Positions 16,906-26,375 of a stretch of DNA of 64,000 nucleotides are shown here, one piece after another. How positions within the stretch are numbered: position 1 is the first letter of the stretch; every line of letters starts with the position of its first letter. The DNA is from Sphingobacterium faecium (GTDB lineage: Bacteria; Bacteroidota; Bacteroidia; Sphingobacteriales; Sphingobacteriaceae): the NCBI RefSeq assembly GCF_003054045.1, contig NZ_QBKH01000004.1:248001-312000 (forward strand). The letters run 5' to 3'. Under the pieces are notes generated by a model. That model made no database searches, was not told the origin of the DNA, and saw only the letters and a program-made list of their open reading frames with translations. Made by a program: the position numbers and the translations under genes.

Positions 16906-17466
16906 TTATTTAACACGCTCGATGTAATCACCTGTTTGCGTATCAATTTTTACTTTATCTCCTTGATTGATAAAAAGAGGTACTTTCACTTCAACACCAG
17001 TTTCCACTGTTGCATTTTTCAATGCATTTGTCGAAGTATCTCCTTTTACTGCCGGCTCCGTATATGTAATTTCCAATTCCACACTTTTCGGGGCATGTGC
17101 CATAATCGCCTCATCACTTTCAAACGCGACAATTACATTCATACCTTCTTTCAAGAATCGTGCCGAATTTCCGAACAAAAACTTAGGAATATTGAATTGC
17201 TCATATGTGGAATTATCCATCACGACGAAAAACTCATCTTCCTCATACAAATATTGATAATCGTTTGTTTCAACACGAGCAATTTCAACACTTTCGTCAA
17301 CTCGAAAACGGTATTCTACTAATTTACCAGTTTTCACGTTACGCATTCTAGCTTGATAGAAAGCACGTAAATTACCTGGTGTACGATGTATATATTCCTC
17401 AACAGCTACTAATTCACCGTTGAATCTTAAAACATTTCCTGACTTAACGTCTGATGCTTTTGCCAT
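16906..17466 (-). CDS. efp: Elongation factor P
   Basis: The 186-residue, three-domain protein rescues ribosomes stalled at polyproline. It begins AKASDVKSGNVLRFNGELV, and the C-terminal domain carries the expected GDKVKIDTQTGDYIERVK ending. The loop that reaches the peptidyl-transferase centre reads HRTPGNLRAF, so the residue equivalent to the modified Lys34 of E. coli is Asn32. It therefore cannot be beta-lysylated (EpmA) or arginine-rhamnosylated (EarP) at that position. A -7 box precedes it and a terminator follows. Confidence 0.95.
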   Translation of the reverse strand: MAKASDVKSGNVLRFNGELVAVEEYIHRTPGNLRAFYQARMRNVKTGKLVEYRFRVDESVEIARVETNDYQYLYEEDEFFVVMDNSTYEQFNIPKFLFGNSARFLKEGMNVIVAFESDEAIMAHAPKSVELEITYTEPAVKGDTSTNALKNATVETGVEVKVPLFINQGDKVKIDTQTGDYIERVK

Positions 17467-17498
17467 GATTTAAACTTTTATAATTATTTTCTGAGTTA

Positions 17499-17506
17499 CA
17501 AAACTA
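17499..17506 (-). promoter_or_regulatory. Promoter -7 box for efp
   Basis: Minus-strand TAGTTTTG matches TAnnTTTG, about 33 nt upstream of the efp ATG. It gives efp its own promoter downstream of the lpx operon. The -33 element is not clear. Confidence 0.45.
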
Positions 17507-17541
17507 CAAAATCTAATCTTTTTATAAAAATCTAATAATTA

Positions 17542-18165
17542 TCAGCTTTTATAATCCGATATGGATAATGTTTGATCACAAAAAAGATATTCTTTCTCTT
17601 GGTTTGAACAGATGATAAACAACCTGTCTGCTTGCTTAGTTTTATCGACCAGCGCCAAATACCACTCTTCTCCTGCACGATCTAGATTACTGGTTGGTTC
17701 ATCCAACAAAACTAAAGTAGAGTCACTACAACAGGCTAAAGCCAATTTGACACGTTGCTTCATTCCTGATGAAAAGTATTTGATCTCTTTATCTATTGCG
17801 TTTTCAAGTCCTAATAAGTGGACGACCTCACGCTCACTATATCCCGATAGATATTTCTTAAATTTAAAATGGAATTGGATTTGCTCCCGCAGTGTAAATT
17901 CCTCTATTAATTCGACATAAGGAGTTGCAAGAGAAAGATATTCAAATATCTTTTCCACCTCTACCGTTTTATCATTCAATTCAAAGGAAATATTCCCTGC
18001 AGAAGGTGTTAAACTTCCAGAAAGCACCTTTAACAAAGTGGACTTACCCGAACCATTAGGTCCAAGTATGGCGTATGATCGGCCAGATTCAAATACATAA
18101 TTAATATGCTTAAAAATCCATTCTCGATTATAACGTCTCCCTACATCTGTTAAAATAATCTTCAA
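17542..18165 (-). CDS. Lone ABC-type ATPase in the lpx operon
   Basis: This 207-residue nucleotide-binding domain has Walker A GPNGSGKST (35-43), signature SSGMKQR (132-138) and Walker B LVLLDEPTSNLD (151-162). Two contact residues are unusual: the Q-loop region reads SLATPYVEL without the usual Gln, and the switch His is Asn (ICSNQ, about 188). There is no permease gene beside it. It starts 11 bases after lpxA, so it is the last gene of the lipid A operon. A partner membrane protein elsewhere is likely; a link to envelope lipid export is a guess. Confidence 0.85.
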   Translation of the reverse strand: MKIILTDVGRRYNREWIFKHINYVFESGRSYAILGPNGSGKSTLLKVLSGSLTPSAGNISFELNDKTVEVEKIFEYLSLATPYVELIEEFTLREQIQFHFKFKKYLSGYSEREVVHLLGLENAIDKEIKYFSSGMKQRVKLALACCSDSTLVLLDEPTSNLDRAGEEWYLALVDKTKQADRLFIICSNQEKEYLFCDQTLSISDYKS

Positions 18166-18176
18166 AATACCCGATA

Positions 18177-18965
18177 TTAAACAGCTCTTTGATTGAATCC
18201 CTTGATGACACCACGATTCGAATTACGGATAAAACCTAAGATTTCATCACGAATTTCGGTTGCCTGAAATTCTGCTTCAATGATCGCTGTTGCTTTCGTT
18301 AAATTTCTATTTTGAACAAATAAAACACGATATATATTTTGTATTTCAGCTATTTGCTCTTCTGTAAAACCTCTTCTTCTTAAACCTACTGAATTAATAC
18401 CAGCATAAGAGATCGGTTCACGTGCTGCTTTGATAAATGGAGGAACATCTTTTCTTACTAATGTACCACCTGTCACAAAAGCATGCGAACCAATGGTACA
18501 AAATTGATGAACAGCTACCATTCCTGCCAAGACCACATAATCACCGACAGTAATATGTCCAGCTAATGTGCTACTATTCGAAAATATACAATAATCACCT
18601 ATTATACAATCGTGTGCGATATGGCTATAGGCCTGAATTAAGCAATTTTTTCCGATTACGGTACGGAATCTATCTTTTGTACCTCTATTGATAGTAACGC
18701 ATTCACGAATTGTCGTATTATCTCCAATTTCAGCAGTGGTAATTTCTCCATCAAACTTCAAATCTTGAGGTTCACCTGAAATTACTGCTCCTGGATAAAT
18801 TTTACAATTTTTCCCAATACGTGCCCCATCCATAATTGTCACATTGGAACCGATCCAAGTTCCTTCTCCAATCACTACATCCTTATGGATAGTAGCAAAT
18901 GGTTCTACAACAACATTTCGAGCAATTTTTGCTTCTGGATGTATATAAGCTAACGGCTGTATCAT
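18177..18965 (-). CDS. lpxA: UDP-N-acetylglucosamine O-acyltransferase LpxA
   Basis: The 262-residue left-handed beta-helix protein catalyses the first step of lipid A synthesis. Hexapeptide repeats run from residue 1 (YIHPEAKIARNVVVEPFATI) to about 190. AYSHIAHDCIIGD carries the catalytic His, HQFCTIGSHAFVTGG follows, and the C-terminal helical part has INSVGLRRRGF. It lies eight bases after lpxC-fabZ. Confidence 0.96.
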   Translation of the reverse strand: MIQPLAYIHPEAKIARNVVVEPFATIHKDVVIGEGTWIGSNVTIMDGARIGKNCKIYPGAVISGEPQDLKFDGEITTAEIGDNTTIRECVTINRGTKDRFRTVIGKNCLIQAYSHIAHDCIIGDYCIFSNSSTLAGHITVGDYVVLAGMVAVHQFCTIGSHAFVTGGTLVRKDVPPFIKAAREPISYAGINSVGLRRRGFTEEQIAEIQNIYRVLFVQNRNLTKATAIIEAEFQATEIRDEILGFIRNSNRGVIKGFNQRAV

Positions 18966-18973
18966 CTCTACTA

Positions 18974-20368
18974 TTATTTTACTTTTACGATCTGAGCCAT
19001 TAACTCAGCCTCGCAAACAACTTTTTCACCTACCATAGCAACACCCTTCATTTTTGCAATGCCTCTACGGATAGGTTCCGTCAAATCACATCTAAAAATA
19101 ATCGTATCACCTGGACTTACTTGCACTTTAAAACGTGCATTTTCTATTTTCAAGAACAATGTCAACCAGTTTTCAGGATCTGGAACAGTTTTTAGCACCA
19201 AAATACCTCCCGTTTGTGCCATTGCTTCGATTAGCAATACACCGGGAAAAATAGGCGCGTCAGGAAAATGTCCCATGAACAAATCTTCATTGATGGTCAC
19301 ATTTTTCAAGCCCACCACATGGTTTTCTGTCAATTCCAAAATCTTATCAATCATCAACATAGGTTGACGATGCGGTAAAATCCTCATAATTTGAGCCGTG
19401 TCATACACCGGAGTCATATTGGGATCATATACCTTTATCTTTTTTGTATTTTTATCCTTACGGATTTGTTCTTTAATTTTCTTTGCAAAAGCAACATTTG
19501 CTGCATGACCCGGTCTTGCAGCCATGACATGTCCTTTCAACGGTCTACCTACTAACGCTAAATCACCTACCATATCCAATAACTTGTGACGTGCAGGTTC
19601 ATTTTGATGACGTAACTGAATATTGCTCAAGATACCTTCTTTTGCGACAGTAACATCATCACGGTTGAATAAATGTGATAATTTCTTTAACTCTTCAGGA
19701 GAGGTCTCTTTATCTACAATGACAATGGCATTACTCAAATCGCCGCCTTTAATCAAGCCATTGTCCACTAACATTTCTAATTCATGTAAAAAACAGAATG
19801 TTCTTGAAGAGGAGATTTCTTTAGAAAAGTCTTCAATTTTATTAATCGCAGCATGTTGACTTCCTAAGACAGGAGAATTAAAATCAATCATACAAGTTAA
19901 GCGATAACCATCAAGGGGCATAGCGATGATTTCAACTTTGCGATCTGCTTCTATATAATGAATACTATTTGTAATTTCATAATAATCACGATCAGCGTCC
20001 AACTCTTCGAAACCTGCTTCTTCAAATTTTTTGATAAAAATTGCTGAACTACCATCTAAAATAGGAACTTCAGGCCCATCTATTTCGATTAATACGTTGT
20101 CAATCTGTAAACCTACTAAAGCTGCCATTAAATGTTCAATGGTACTTACACTTGCACCATGCTGTGAAATGGTTGTACCTCTTGAAGTATCTGTCACGTT
20201 ATCTGCATCAACCAGTACTTCAGGCTGACCATCTAAATCTATTCTTTTAAACTTATACCAATGATTTTCAGGAGCTTGCTTTATCGTCATCGAAACAGTT
20301 TTACCTGTATGTAAACCCACTCCAGATATGACCACATCTTGCTTGATGGTTCTTTGTTTTACATTCAT
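18974..20368 (-). CDS. lpxC: Bifunctional LpxC deacetylase-FabZ dehydratase
   Basis: I use the ATG at 20368 (protein starts MNVKQRTIKQDV), the usual beginning of this fusion. Upstream in-frame ATGs at 20377 and 20389 are possible. Residues about 1-310 are LpxC, the zinc deacetylase of lipid A synthesis, with IEHLMAAL and HKLLDMVGDL giving zinc His, His and Asp. Residues about 325-464 are FabZ, with LPHRQPMLMID, GHFPDAPIFPG (catalytic His) and EAMAQTGG (catalytic Glu). This fusion is well known in Bacteroidota and couples lipid A and fatty acid synthesis. Confidence 0.95.
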   Translation of the reverse strand: MNVKQRTIKQDVVISGVGLHTGKTVSMTIKQAPENHWYKFKRIDLDGQPEVLVDADNVTDTSRGTTISQHGASVSTIEHLMAALVGLQIDNVLIEIDGPEVPILDGSSAIFIKKFEEAGFEELDADRDYYEITNSIHYIEADRKVEIIAMPLDGYRLTCMIDFNSPVLGSQHAAINKIEDFSKEISSSRTFCFLHELEMLVDNGLIKGGDLSNAIVIVDKETSPEELKKLSHLFNRDDVTVAKEGILSNIQLRHQNEPARHKLLDMVGDLALVGRPLKGHVMAARPGHAANVAFAKKIKEQIRKDKNTKKIKVYDPNMTPVYDTAQIMRILPHRQPMLMIDKILELTENHVVGLKNVTINEDLFMGHFPDAPIFPGVLLIEAMAQTGGILVLKTVPDPENWLTLFLKIENARFKVQVSPGDTIIFRCDLTEPIRRGIAKMKGVAMVGEKVVCEAELMAQIVKVK

Positions 20369-20407
20369 TTCTACCATATATTTAATCAAAATCGACCATA
20401 AGGTTCT

Positions 20408-21451
20408 TTAAGATTTCAAATTTTCCTTTAATAATCGTTCTAATTCTCTTACACGTTTTTCCAAATCAGGCAATTTCGCATAAATAACTTGCGATCTCAT
20501 ATTCGACTGATACCCCAAAACTGGACTTCCTGCCCATTTTTTATCCGCTTCAACAATTGATCTATTGATTCCGGACTGCGCCTGTACTTGGCTTCTATCA
20601 GCAACACTGATATGCCCAACAACACCAACCTGACCTCCTAAAATCACATTTTCACCAATTTTACTACTACCGGAAACACCCGTTTGAGCAGCAATAACAG
20701 TATTTCTACCTAATTCGACATTATGAGCAATTTGAATTAAATTATCCAATTTCACCCCTTTATGTAATATAGTAGAGCCCATAGTCGCACGATCAATAAC
20801 CGTATTAGCACCTATTTCGATATCATCTTCAATAATTACATTTCCAATTTGCGGAACTTTTGTATAAGTACCATCTTCCTGTGGAGCAAAGCCAAAACCA
20901 TCAGATCCAACAACTGTACCTGAATGTACCGTTACATTGCTCCCCAGAATACAATCTTGATAAATCTTAACTCCCGGAAATAAGGTGCTATTGTCTCCAA
21001 TCACGACATGATCTCCAATATAGACTTGAGGATAAATCTTGACATTCTTACCAATTTTACAAGCCTTACCGATATAGACGAAAGCTCCAATATAACCGTC
21101 TTCTCCTATCTCAGTCGTATCATGCACATATGATGGTTCTTCTCGACCTTTTCGATCCAAGCGCACCTCATTATAAATATTTAATAAGGTTGAAAATGCC
21201 GTGTACGCATTTTTAACACGAATCAAGGTCAATGTTGATTTTGGAGTCGATAATAATTGTTGATCTTCATTAACAATGACAATAGAGGCATTAGTTTCGT
21301 ATAAAAATTGCTCATATTTAGGATTTGATAGAAATGAAAGATCCCCTAGAGAAGCTTCTTCTATTTTCGCTAAATTTGAGACTTCTATATCAGGATTCCC
21401 CTCTATTGATCCATTTAATAAGGATGCTATTTGTTGAGCAGTAAATTGCAT
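20408..21451 (-). CDS. lpxD: UDP-3-O-acylglucosamine N-acyltransferase LpxD
   Basis: The 347-residue protein performs the third committed step of lipid A synthesis. The N-terminal uridine-binding domain has AKIEEASLGDLSFLSNPKY. Hexapeptide repeats run from about 105 to 290, with GSDGFGFAPQEDGTY and LIQIAHNVELG carrying the catalytic His. A short C-terminal coiled helix (LEKRVRELERLLKE) fits trimerisation. Second gene of the HD-protein-led operon. Confidence 0.95.
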   Translation of the reverse strand: MQFTAQQIASLLNGSIEGNPDIEVSNLAKIEEASLGDLSFLSNPKYEQFLYETNASIVIVNEDQQLLSTPKSTLTLIRVKNAYTAFSTLLNIYNEVRLDRKGREEPSYVHDTTEIGEDGYIGAFVYIGKACKIGKNVKIYPQVYIGDHVVIGDNSTLFPGVKIYQDCILGSNVTVHSGTVVGSDGFGFAPQEDGTYTKVPQIGNVIIEDDIEIGANTVIDRATMGSTILHKGVKLDNLIQIAHNVELGRNTVIAAQTGVSGSSKIGENVILGGQVGVVGHISVADRSQVQAQSGINRSIVEADKKWAGSPVLGYQSNMRSQVIYAKLPDLEKRVRELERLLKENLKS

Positions 21452-21484
21452 GCTACAAAGCTATGTTTTTTTATTATATTTTAA

Positions 21485-22735
21485 TTATTTTTTAGCTGGA
21501 ATTGATATATATCCGAGCTCTTTTGGATAACAGAGAGCAAACTTTTGCACTTTTTTTGCTAAAGCCTCTAAATTTGATAAATCTGATGCTTCTGCAATAT
21601 CAATTATCTCCCCAGTCTTCATTAATATCTTAATGGTATCATGATGGAGGTCATAAGCACTATTGTGAATGGCTTGTGTAAAGACATAATATTGCAACTC
21701 ATCGTCACTTACCTTAAAATGATCCTTTACACGTTTATAAACCAGATCCATAAGCTCATCCGGAAAGGGTTCGTTACTCATAATCGTACGATACAACTCA
21801 CGGCTCATCAACTTTTGGCACATTACCCGTAGGATATCATCTTCATGTTGAGCCCAAGTTTTTATAGCAGACATAATATCCGTATCATCTAAACGTGTGA
21901 ACCAGTCTAGGTGTAACTCATCTGTTAAAAAATTATTTCTATCTATTCTCTGGGTTAGAAACCACCTAAAAGCTGGTGTTGCAAACAGGCTAATTCCTTT
22001 ACTGGAAAGTTCTTTTGCTCGTTTCAATATCTGAATTAATAACTGTTCGGCACCAACTACCGTTTTATGCAAATAAACCTGCCAATACATTAATCGCCGA
22101 GCAATCAAGAATTTTTCTACAGAATAAATCCCCTTTTCCTCCACAACTAATTCATCATCAACCACTGCAAGCATGGCGATGATGCGGTCAAATGAAATAA
22201 CTCCCTCTGAGACTCCTGTAAAAAAGCTATCCCTGTTTAAGTAATCCATGCGATCCGTATCCAATTGTCCAGAAACCAATTGGTAGAAAAAGTTACGATG
22301 GTACTGATTATTAAATATGGTTATCGCTAAATCCAATTTTCCGCCAAATTCTTTATTAATACGGTCCATCAATAACGATGATAACATCTCATGAGAAACG
22401 CCATCAATAATGGTATGTTCCAAAGAATGAGAAAAAGGGCCATGACCGATATCATGCAGCAGAATCGCTGCAAGCACAGCTTCTTGTTCTTGTTCACTGA
22501 TCACGATACCTTTACTTTTTAAGGTTTCCAAAGCTAACGACATCAGATGCATAGCCCCTATGGCATGCTGAAACCGTGTATGTAACGCTCCCGGATAAAC
22601 CAAGTGCGTCATACTGACTTGCTTGATATAACGTAGACGCTGAAAGTAAGGATGCTGAATGAGCTCAAAAATTAAACCCGGAGGGATGGATACAAATCCA
22701 TACACAGGGTCATTTATTATTTTTTTCTTAATCAA
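21485..22735 (-). CDS. HD-domain phosphohydrolase (dNTPase-like)
   Basis: The 416-residue protein has a full HD metal site: FQHAIGAMHLMSLAL with the first His, LLHDIGHGPFSHSLEH with the HD pair and the extra His residues typical of SamHD1/YwfO-like phosphohydrolases, then QLDTDRMDYLNRDSFFTG with the final Asp. Such proteins usually hydrolyse dNTPs or related nucleotides; the substrate here is not known. It leads the lpxD, lpxC-fabZ, lpxA, ABC operon, a gene order common in Sphingobacteria, and has a clear promoter. Confidence 0.88.
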   Translation of the reverse strand: MIKKKIINDPVYGFVSIPPGLIFELIQHPYFQRLRYIKQVSMTHLVYPGALHTRFQHAIGAMHLMSLALETLKSKGIVISEQEQEAVLAAILLHDIGHGPFSHSLEHTIIDGVSHEMLSSLLMDRINKEFGGKLDLAITIFNNQYHRNFFYQLVSGQLDTDRMDYLNRDSFFTGVSEGVISFDRIIAMLAVVDDELVVEEKGIYSVEKFLIARRLMYWQVYLHKTVVGAEQLLIQILKRAKELSSKGISLFATPAFRWFLTQRIDRNNFLTDELHLDWFTRLDDTDIMSAIKTWAQHEDDILRVMCQKLMSRELYRTIMSNEPFPDELMDLVYKRVKDHFKVSDDELQYYVFTQAIHNSAYDLHHDTIKILMKTGEIIDIAEASDLSNLEALAKKVQKFALCYPKELGYISIPAKK

Positions 22736-23038
22736 ATTATAAATGAATTATATCTTCTTTAATACGACAAACAATCGTTCAACAAATTTGTTGCTCCTTT
22801 ATAATATATAATAAAGTTGAGCCAGTTTATTTCTCTCTTCTAGGAGTTAAATATTTAGCACAAATATAATTAGTTTAAGTCGTTAACAAGTGTTAAAAAT
22901 AATAGGTTACGCTCCTTTTTTATTTAAGTTCGTACTTATTAAAGTAAAAAATCAAAAAACAAGCGATTACTCCCACTGCTACCTAAATACAAAGACAAAG
23001 GAATTGAATCGTTTTTGATTTACAGTAAATATAACAAC
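22736..23038. other. Divergent control region between the HD/lpx operon and porX
   Basis: This A/T-rich region contains the HD/lpx promoter (22861-22889, minus). I see no open frame or RNA gene. The plus-strand porX promoter is not obvious. Confidence 0.5.
22861..22889 (-). promoter_or_regulatory. Promoter of the HD-lpxD-lpxC-lpxA-ABC operon
   Basis: On the minus strand TTG (22889-22887), 18 bp, then TATATTTG (22868-22861), a close match to the Bacteroidota consensus. Predicted leader about 120 nt. Confidence 0.65.
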
Positions 23039-24592
23039 ATGCAAAAAACACACATACTTTGGGCCGATGATGAAATTGATTTTTTAAAACCTCATATCCT
23101 TCTATTAGAAGAAAGGGGGTATAAAGTCAAGACAGTAAACAATGGAAATGATGCGGTAGATGCTTTTAAGGAAGGTGTTTTTGATCTGGTGTTCCTAGAT
23201 GAGAATATGCCGGGACTGACTGGCCTAGAAACATTGGTTATTTTAAAATCGATCAATCCGACTGTACCCACGGTTCTCGTGACAAAAAATGAAGAGGAAC
23301 ACGTCATGGAAGATGCCATAGGATCCAAAATCGACGATTATTTAATAAAGCCAGTAAATCCCAAACAAATTCTCCTAACCATCAAAAAACTGACGGAGAA
23401 TAAAAGACTTGTGAATGAGAAAACATCCATGGCTTATCAACAAGATTTTAGAAATCTAGGGATGGTGCTTAATGATGATTTGAATTTTAAACAATGGACG
23501 GAGGCTTATCGCAAACTTATTTACTGGGAACTATCCTTAGAAAAATTAGAAGATGCTGGCATGCATGAAATCTTGACGATGCAAAAATCGGAAGCAAATG
23601 TGCAATTCTCCAAGTTCATCGAACGAAACTACTTGAACTGGATGAAAAATCCAGAACAGTCTCCAATCTTATCCCATCAACTATTCAAGAAAAAGGTATT
23701 TCCACAACTGACAGAAGATAAGCCTACATTTTTCTTTTTGATCGATAATTTACGTTACGATCAATGGAAAGTGATCAATGAGGTGATTACTGATTACTTT
23801 AGATTGGAAGAAGAAGACACCTATTACAGTATTCTGCCTACAGCGACTCAATATGCCCGAAATGCCATTTTTAGCGGACTGACACCTTTAGAAATGGAGA
23901 AAAGATTTCCAAAAATGTGGCAGAATGATGAGGATGAAGGGGGTAAAAACTTATATGAAGATAAATTTTTAGAGGATCAGATTACTCGTGTATATCGCAA
24001 ACCGATTAAGCACTCTTATACAAAAGTATTGACCTTAGATCAGGGAAAAGATGTGGTAGACAGCCTAAGCAATTTAATGCAAAATAACCTCAACGTTCTG
24101 GTGTACAATTTCGTTGATATGCTTTCGCATGCAAGGACAGATATGGCTATGATTCGCGAACTGGCAAATAATGAAGCCGCATATCGTTCTTTGACACTGT
24201 CATGGTTTGAACACTCTCCACTATTTGAAGCTCTTAAATGGTTATCTCAGCGCAACGTAAAGGTAATCATAACGACCGATCATGGGACTATTAAAGTAAA
24301 AAAACCAAGTAAAATAGTGGGTGATCGTAATACCAATACCAATTTGAGGTATAAACAAGGTAAAAACTTAAACTTTATTGAGAAGGATGTATTTTTTATC
24401 AAAAATCCACATGATGCTCAGCTTCCAAAGCTACATATGAGCTCTTGTTTTGTATTTGCAAAAGAGGAGTCATATTTTGTCTATCCCAACAATTACAATC
24501 AATTTGTCAATTATTTTAATGAAACTTTTCAGCACGGAGGAATTTCATTGGAAGAAATGATTATTCCTTTTGCTACTTATACGTCCAAATAA
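23039..24592 (+). CDS. porX: PorX, type IX secretion response regulator with alkaline phosphatase-like domain
   Basis: I place the start at the ATG at 23039 (MQKTHILWADDEIDFLKPH), removing eight residues opened by a TTG. Residues 1-120 are a receiver domain with the acidic pair in ADDE, the phospho-Asp in VFLDENMPG (about 54) and the Lys in DDYLIKP. Residues about 205-515 are a PglZ/alkaline-phosphatase fold with FLIDNLRYDQW and TTDHGTIKVKKP. PorX controls type IX secretion with the kinase PorY, which is not in the window. The C-terminal domain is reported to hydrolyse phosphonucleotides. Confidence 0.94.
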   Translation: MQKTHILWADDEIDFLKPHILLLEERGYKVKTVNNGNDAVDAFKEGVFDLVFLDENMPGLTGLETLVILKSINPTVPTVLVTKNEEEHVMEDAIGSKIDDYLIKPVNPKQILLTIKKLTENKRLVNEKTSMAYQQDFRNLGMVLNDDLNFKQWTEAYRKLIYWELSLEKLEDAGMHEILTMQKSEANVQFSKFIERNYLNWMKNPEQSPILSHQLFKKKVFPQLTEDKPTFFFLIDNLRYDQWKVINEVITDYFRLEEEDTYYSILPTATQYARNAIFSGLTPLEMEKRFPKMWQNDEDEGGKNLYEDKFLEDQITRVYRKPIKHSYTKVLTLDQGKDVVDSLSNLMQNNLNVLVYNFVDMLSHARTDMAMIRELANNEAAYRSLTLSWFEHSPLFEALKWLSQRNVKVIITTDHGTIKVKKPSKIVGDRNTNTNLRYKQGKNLNFIEKDVFFIKNPHDAQLPKLHMSSCFVFAKEESYFVYPNNYNQFVNYFNETFQHGGISLEEMIIPFATYTSK

Positions 24593-24601
24593 GTAATTTT
24601 G
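24569..24601 (+). promoter_or_regulatory. Promoter for tsaE inside the end of porX
   Basis: TTTG (24569-24572), 21 bp, then TAATTTTG (24594-24601). The -7 box ends four bases before the tsaE ATG, which predicts a leaderless or nearly leaderless mRNA. Confidence 0.6.
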
Positions 24602-24605
24602 CAGC

Positions 24606-25016
24606 ATGATAATCGAAGTCAATCAACTATCGGAGTTAGATCATGCTGCAAAACTCCTTTTAAAATCTTTTCCTGATGATCGGGTCTTTCTTTTCTATGG
24701 AAATATGGGAGCAGGAAAAACCACGTTTATAAAAGCCCTTTGTGAGGTCTTAGAAGTACAAGACAATACCTCCAGCCCGACCTTTTCGATCGTCAATGAA
24801 TATAAATCTTCTAAAGGTCCGATCTTCCATTTCGACTTTTATAGAATAAAAGAAGAAGAAGAAGCCTACGACTTCGGTTACGAAGACTATTTTTACTCTG
24901 GAAATTATTGTTTTGTGGAGTGGCCGAATAAAATCCCAAACCTGCTTCCTGAAGATGCTAAAACAATCGAAATAGAGATCACCTCAACGACCAGCAGAAA
25001 AATAATTATAAAATAG
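24606..25016 (+). CDS. tsaE: tRNA threonylcarbamoyladenosine ATPase TsaE
   Basis: The 136-residue P-loop protein has Walker A GNMGAGKTTF (about 33-42), SSPTFSIVNEY with the switch Thr/Ser, FHFDFYRI, and FVEWPNKIPNLLP near the C-terminus, all typical of TsaE. It drives cycling of the TsaBD complex that makes t6A37 on ANN-decoding tRNAs. TsaC, which makes the substrate, is encoded at 37073. It follows porX closely but has its own promoter. Confidence 0.94.
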   Translation: MIIEVNQLSELDHAAKLLLKSFPDDRVFLFYGNMGAGKTTFIKALCEVLEVQDNTSSPTFSIVNEYKSSKGPIFHFDFYRIKEEEEAYDFGYEDYFYSGNYCFVEWPNKIPNLLPEDAKTIEIEITSTTSRKIIIK

Positions 25017-25077
25017 TTGCACCCCATGCAACCTTCCTTTTGTTTCTTACGTCTTCCTGATATAAACTGACTAAATT

Positions 25078-25623
25078 TTGGAAAACTTAAGTATAGATTC
25101 AATATGGAAAAAATGTCTTATTGGAGACAGAAAAGCTCAATACCATCTGTATCAATTGTTTTCTAAAAAAATGTATGTTGTCTGCTTACGCTATGCAAAT
25201 GATAGCTTGGAAGCAGAGGATATACTTCAAATTGGTTTTGTCAAAGTCTTTACTAAATCGCACTTATTTTCAGATCATGGATCTTTGGAAGGATGGATTA
25301 GAAAAATTATGGTCAATACTGCAATTGAAATACAAAGAAAAAATAAAATCAGCTACGTAGAAACACTAGAAAGTGATCATATTCAGGAGACACCAAGTCA
25401 TACACATAGTGATCATCTACATTACAAAGATCTCCTATCGCTGGTTCATCAATTGCCTTTGGGATACCGTACCGTATTTAATCTCTATGCGATCGAGGGT
25501 TATGCCCATAAAGAAATCGCAGAGATGCTCAACATCAGTGAAGGTAATTCAAAATCCCAATTATCAAGAGCAAGACAATGGTTACAAACAAGATTATTAA
25601 AAATCGAGGCATTAACGTTATGA
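25078..25623 (+). CDS. ECF-type RNA polymerase sigma factor
   Basis: The 181-residue protein has sigma region 2 (LRYANDSLEAEDILQIGFVKVF), then a linker with HTHSDHLHYKDL, then region 4 (LPLGYRTVFNLYAIEGYAHKEIAEML, NISEGNSKSQLSRARQWL). The start is a TTG at 25078: an in-frame stop lies two codons upstream and the next in-frame ATG, about 30 codons in, would cut into region 2. The stop overlaps the next start (ATGA), typical of sigma/anti-sigma translational coupling. Confidence 0.9.
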   Translation: MENLSIDSIWKKCLIGDRKAQYHLYQLFSKKMYVVCLRYANDSLEAEDILQIGFVKVFTKSHLFSDHGSLEGWIRKIMVNTAIEIQRKNKISYVETLESDHIQETPSHTHSDHLHYKDLLSLVHQLPLGYRTVFNLYAIEGYAHKEIAEMLNISEGNSKSQLSRARQWLQTRLLKIEALTL

Positions 25624-26354
25624 AAAATCAAGACATAGATAAACTACTTCGTGATCAGTTTGATAAACTGGATATAGAACCCAGTGCAGATATCTGGAAA
25701 AAGATTGAAATAGATCTTGATCAGCAAAAAGTAGTCTCCATAAAGAAAAAAACAAATTGGTTTAAAATAATAGGGGCGGCAGCGGCCATCTTGATTGGTA
25801 CCGGTATTACCAGCTTTTTAATACAAAGACAATCTGGTCATCATACCGAACGTATAAAATATGCTGACCGCAAGATGAATAATAACATGATCACTCCGCG
25901 AAAAGCTACGCCAAAAGTAGAACCCCTGCCGATAGAAAAGCATGCACAATTGTTATCAGCCAGACCAGTTAACAAAGTGAATCAGCTTGAAAACAACTCG
26001 GTGCAAGCTGTTGAATCCGACACAGAAGTTATTCCTGCTCAATCATCACAAGCATTTGAGCGATTAAAAATGGAGAAAGAACAACCAGTTATGATTGTTG
26101 TAGACACACAGACACAGGTTGCACGTGTCCTTGAATACATCCCCATAAAACCATTGATTGAAAACTCCGAGGAAGAGAATAGCATAATGGCTTCCACAAA
26201 CTCACAGACTGTTGTAACCAAAGTGCTCAATATTCTCAGTAAGACTATTAATCAAGGAAATAGTGCTGAAGTTAAATTCAGCAATGATGACGAAGGATCA
26301 TTACAGATTGATATCCTGAATAGCCTAGTTAGAAATAAAAAAAGAAAAAAATAA
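25620..26354 (+). CDS. Putative anti-sigma factor, single membrane segment
   Basis: From the ATG at 25620, which overlaps the sigma stop codon, the protein has 244 residues. The N-terminal 45 residues are charged and helical (DKLLRDQFDKLDIEPSADIW) and fit a sigma-binding segment. One membrane segment follows (residues 48-68), then a variable, low-complexity periplasmic part. There is no zinc-binding anti-sigma motif. The assignment rests mostly on position between an ECF sigma gene and an envelope protein. Confidence 0.72.
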   Translation: MKNQDIDKLLRDQFDKLDIEPSADIWKKIEIDLDQQKVVSIKKKTNWFKIIGAAAAILIGTGITSFLIQRQSGHHTERIKYADRKMNNNMITPRKATPKVEPLPIEKHAQLLSARPVNKVNQLENNSVQAVESDTEVIPAQSSQAFERLKMEKEQPVMIVVDTQTQVARVLEYIPIKPLIENSEEENSIMASTNSQTVVTKVLNILSKTINQGNSAEVKFSNDDEGSLQIDILNSLVRNKKRKK

Positions 26355-26375
26355 CACCTTATAAAACCTTACTAT

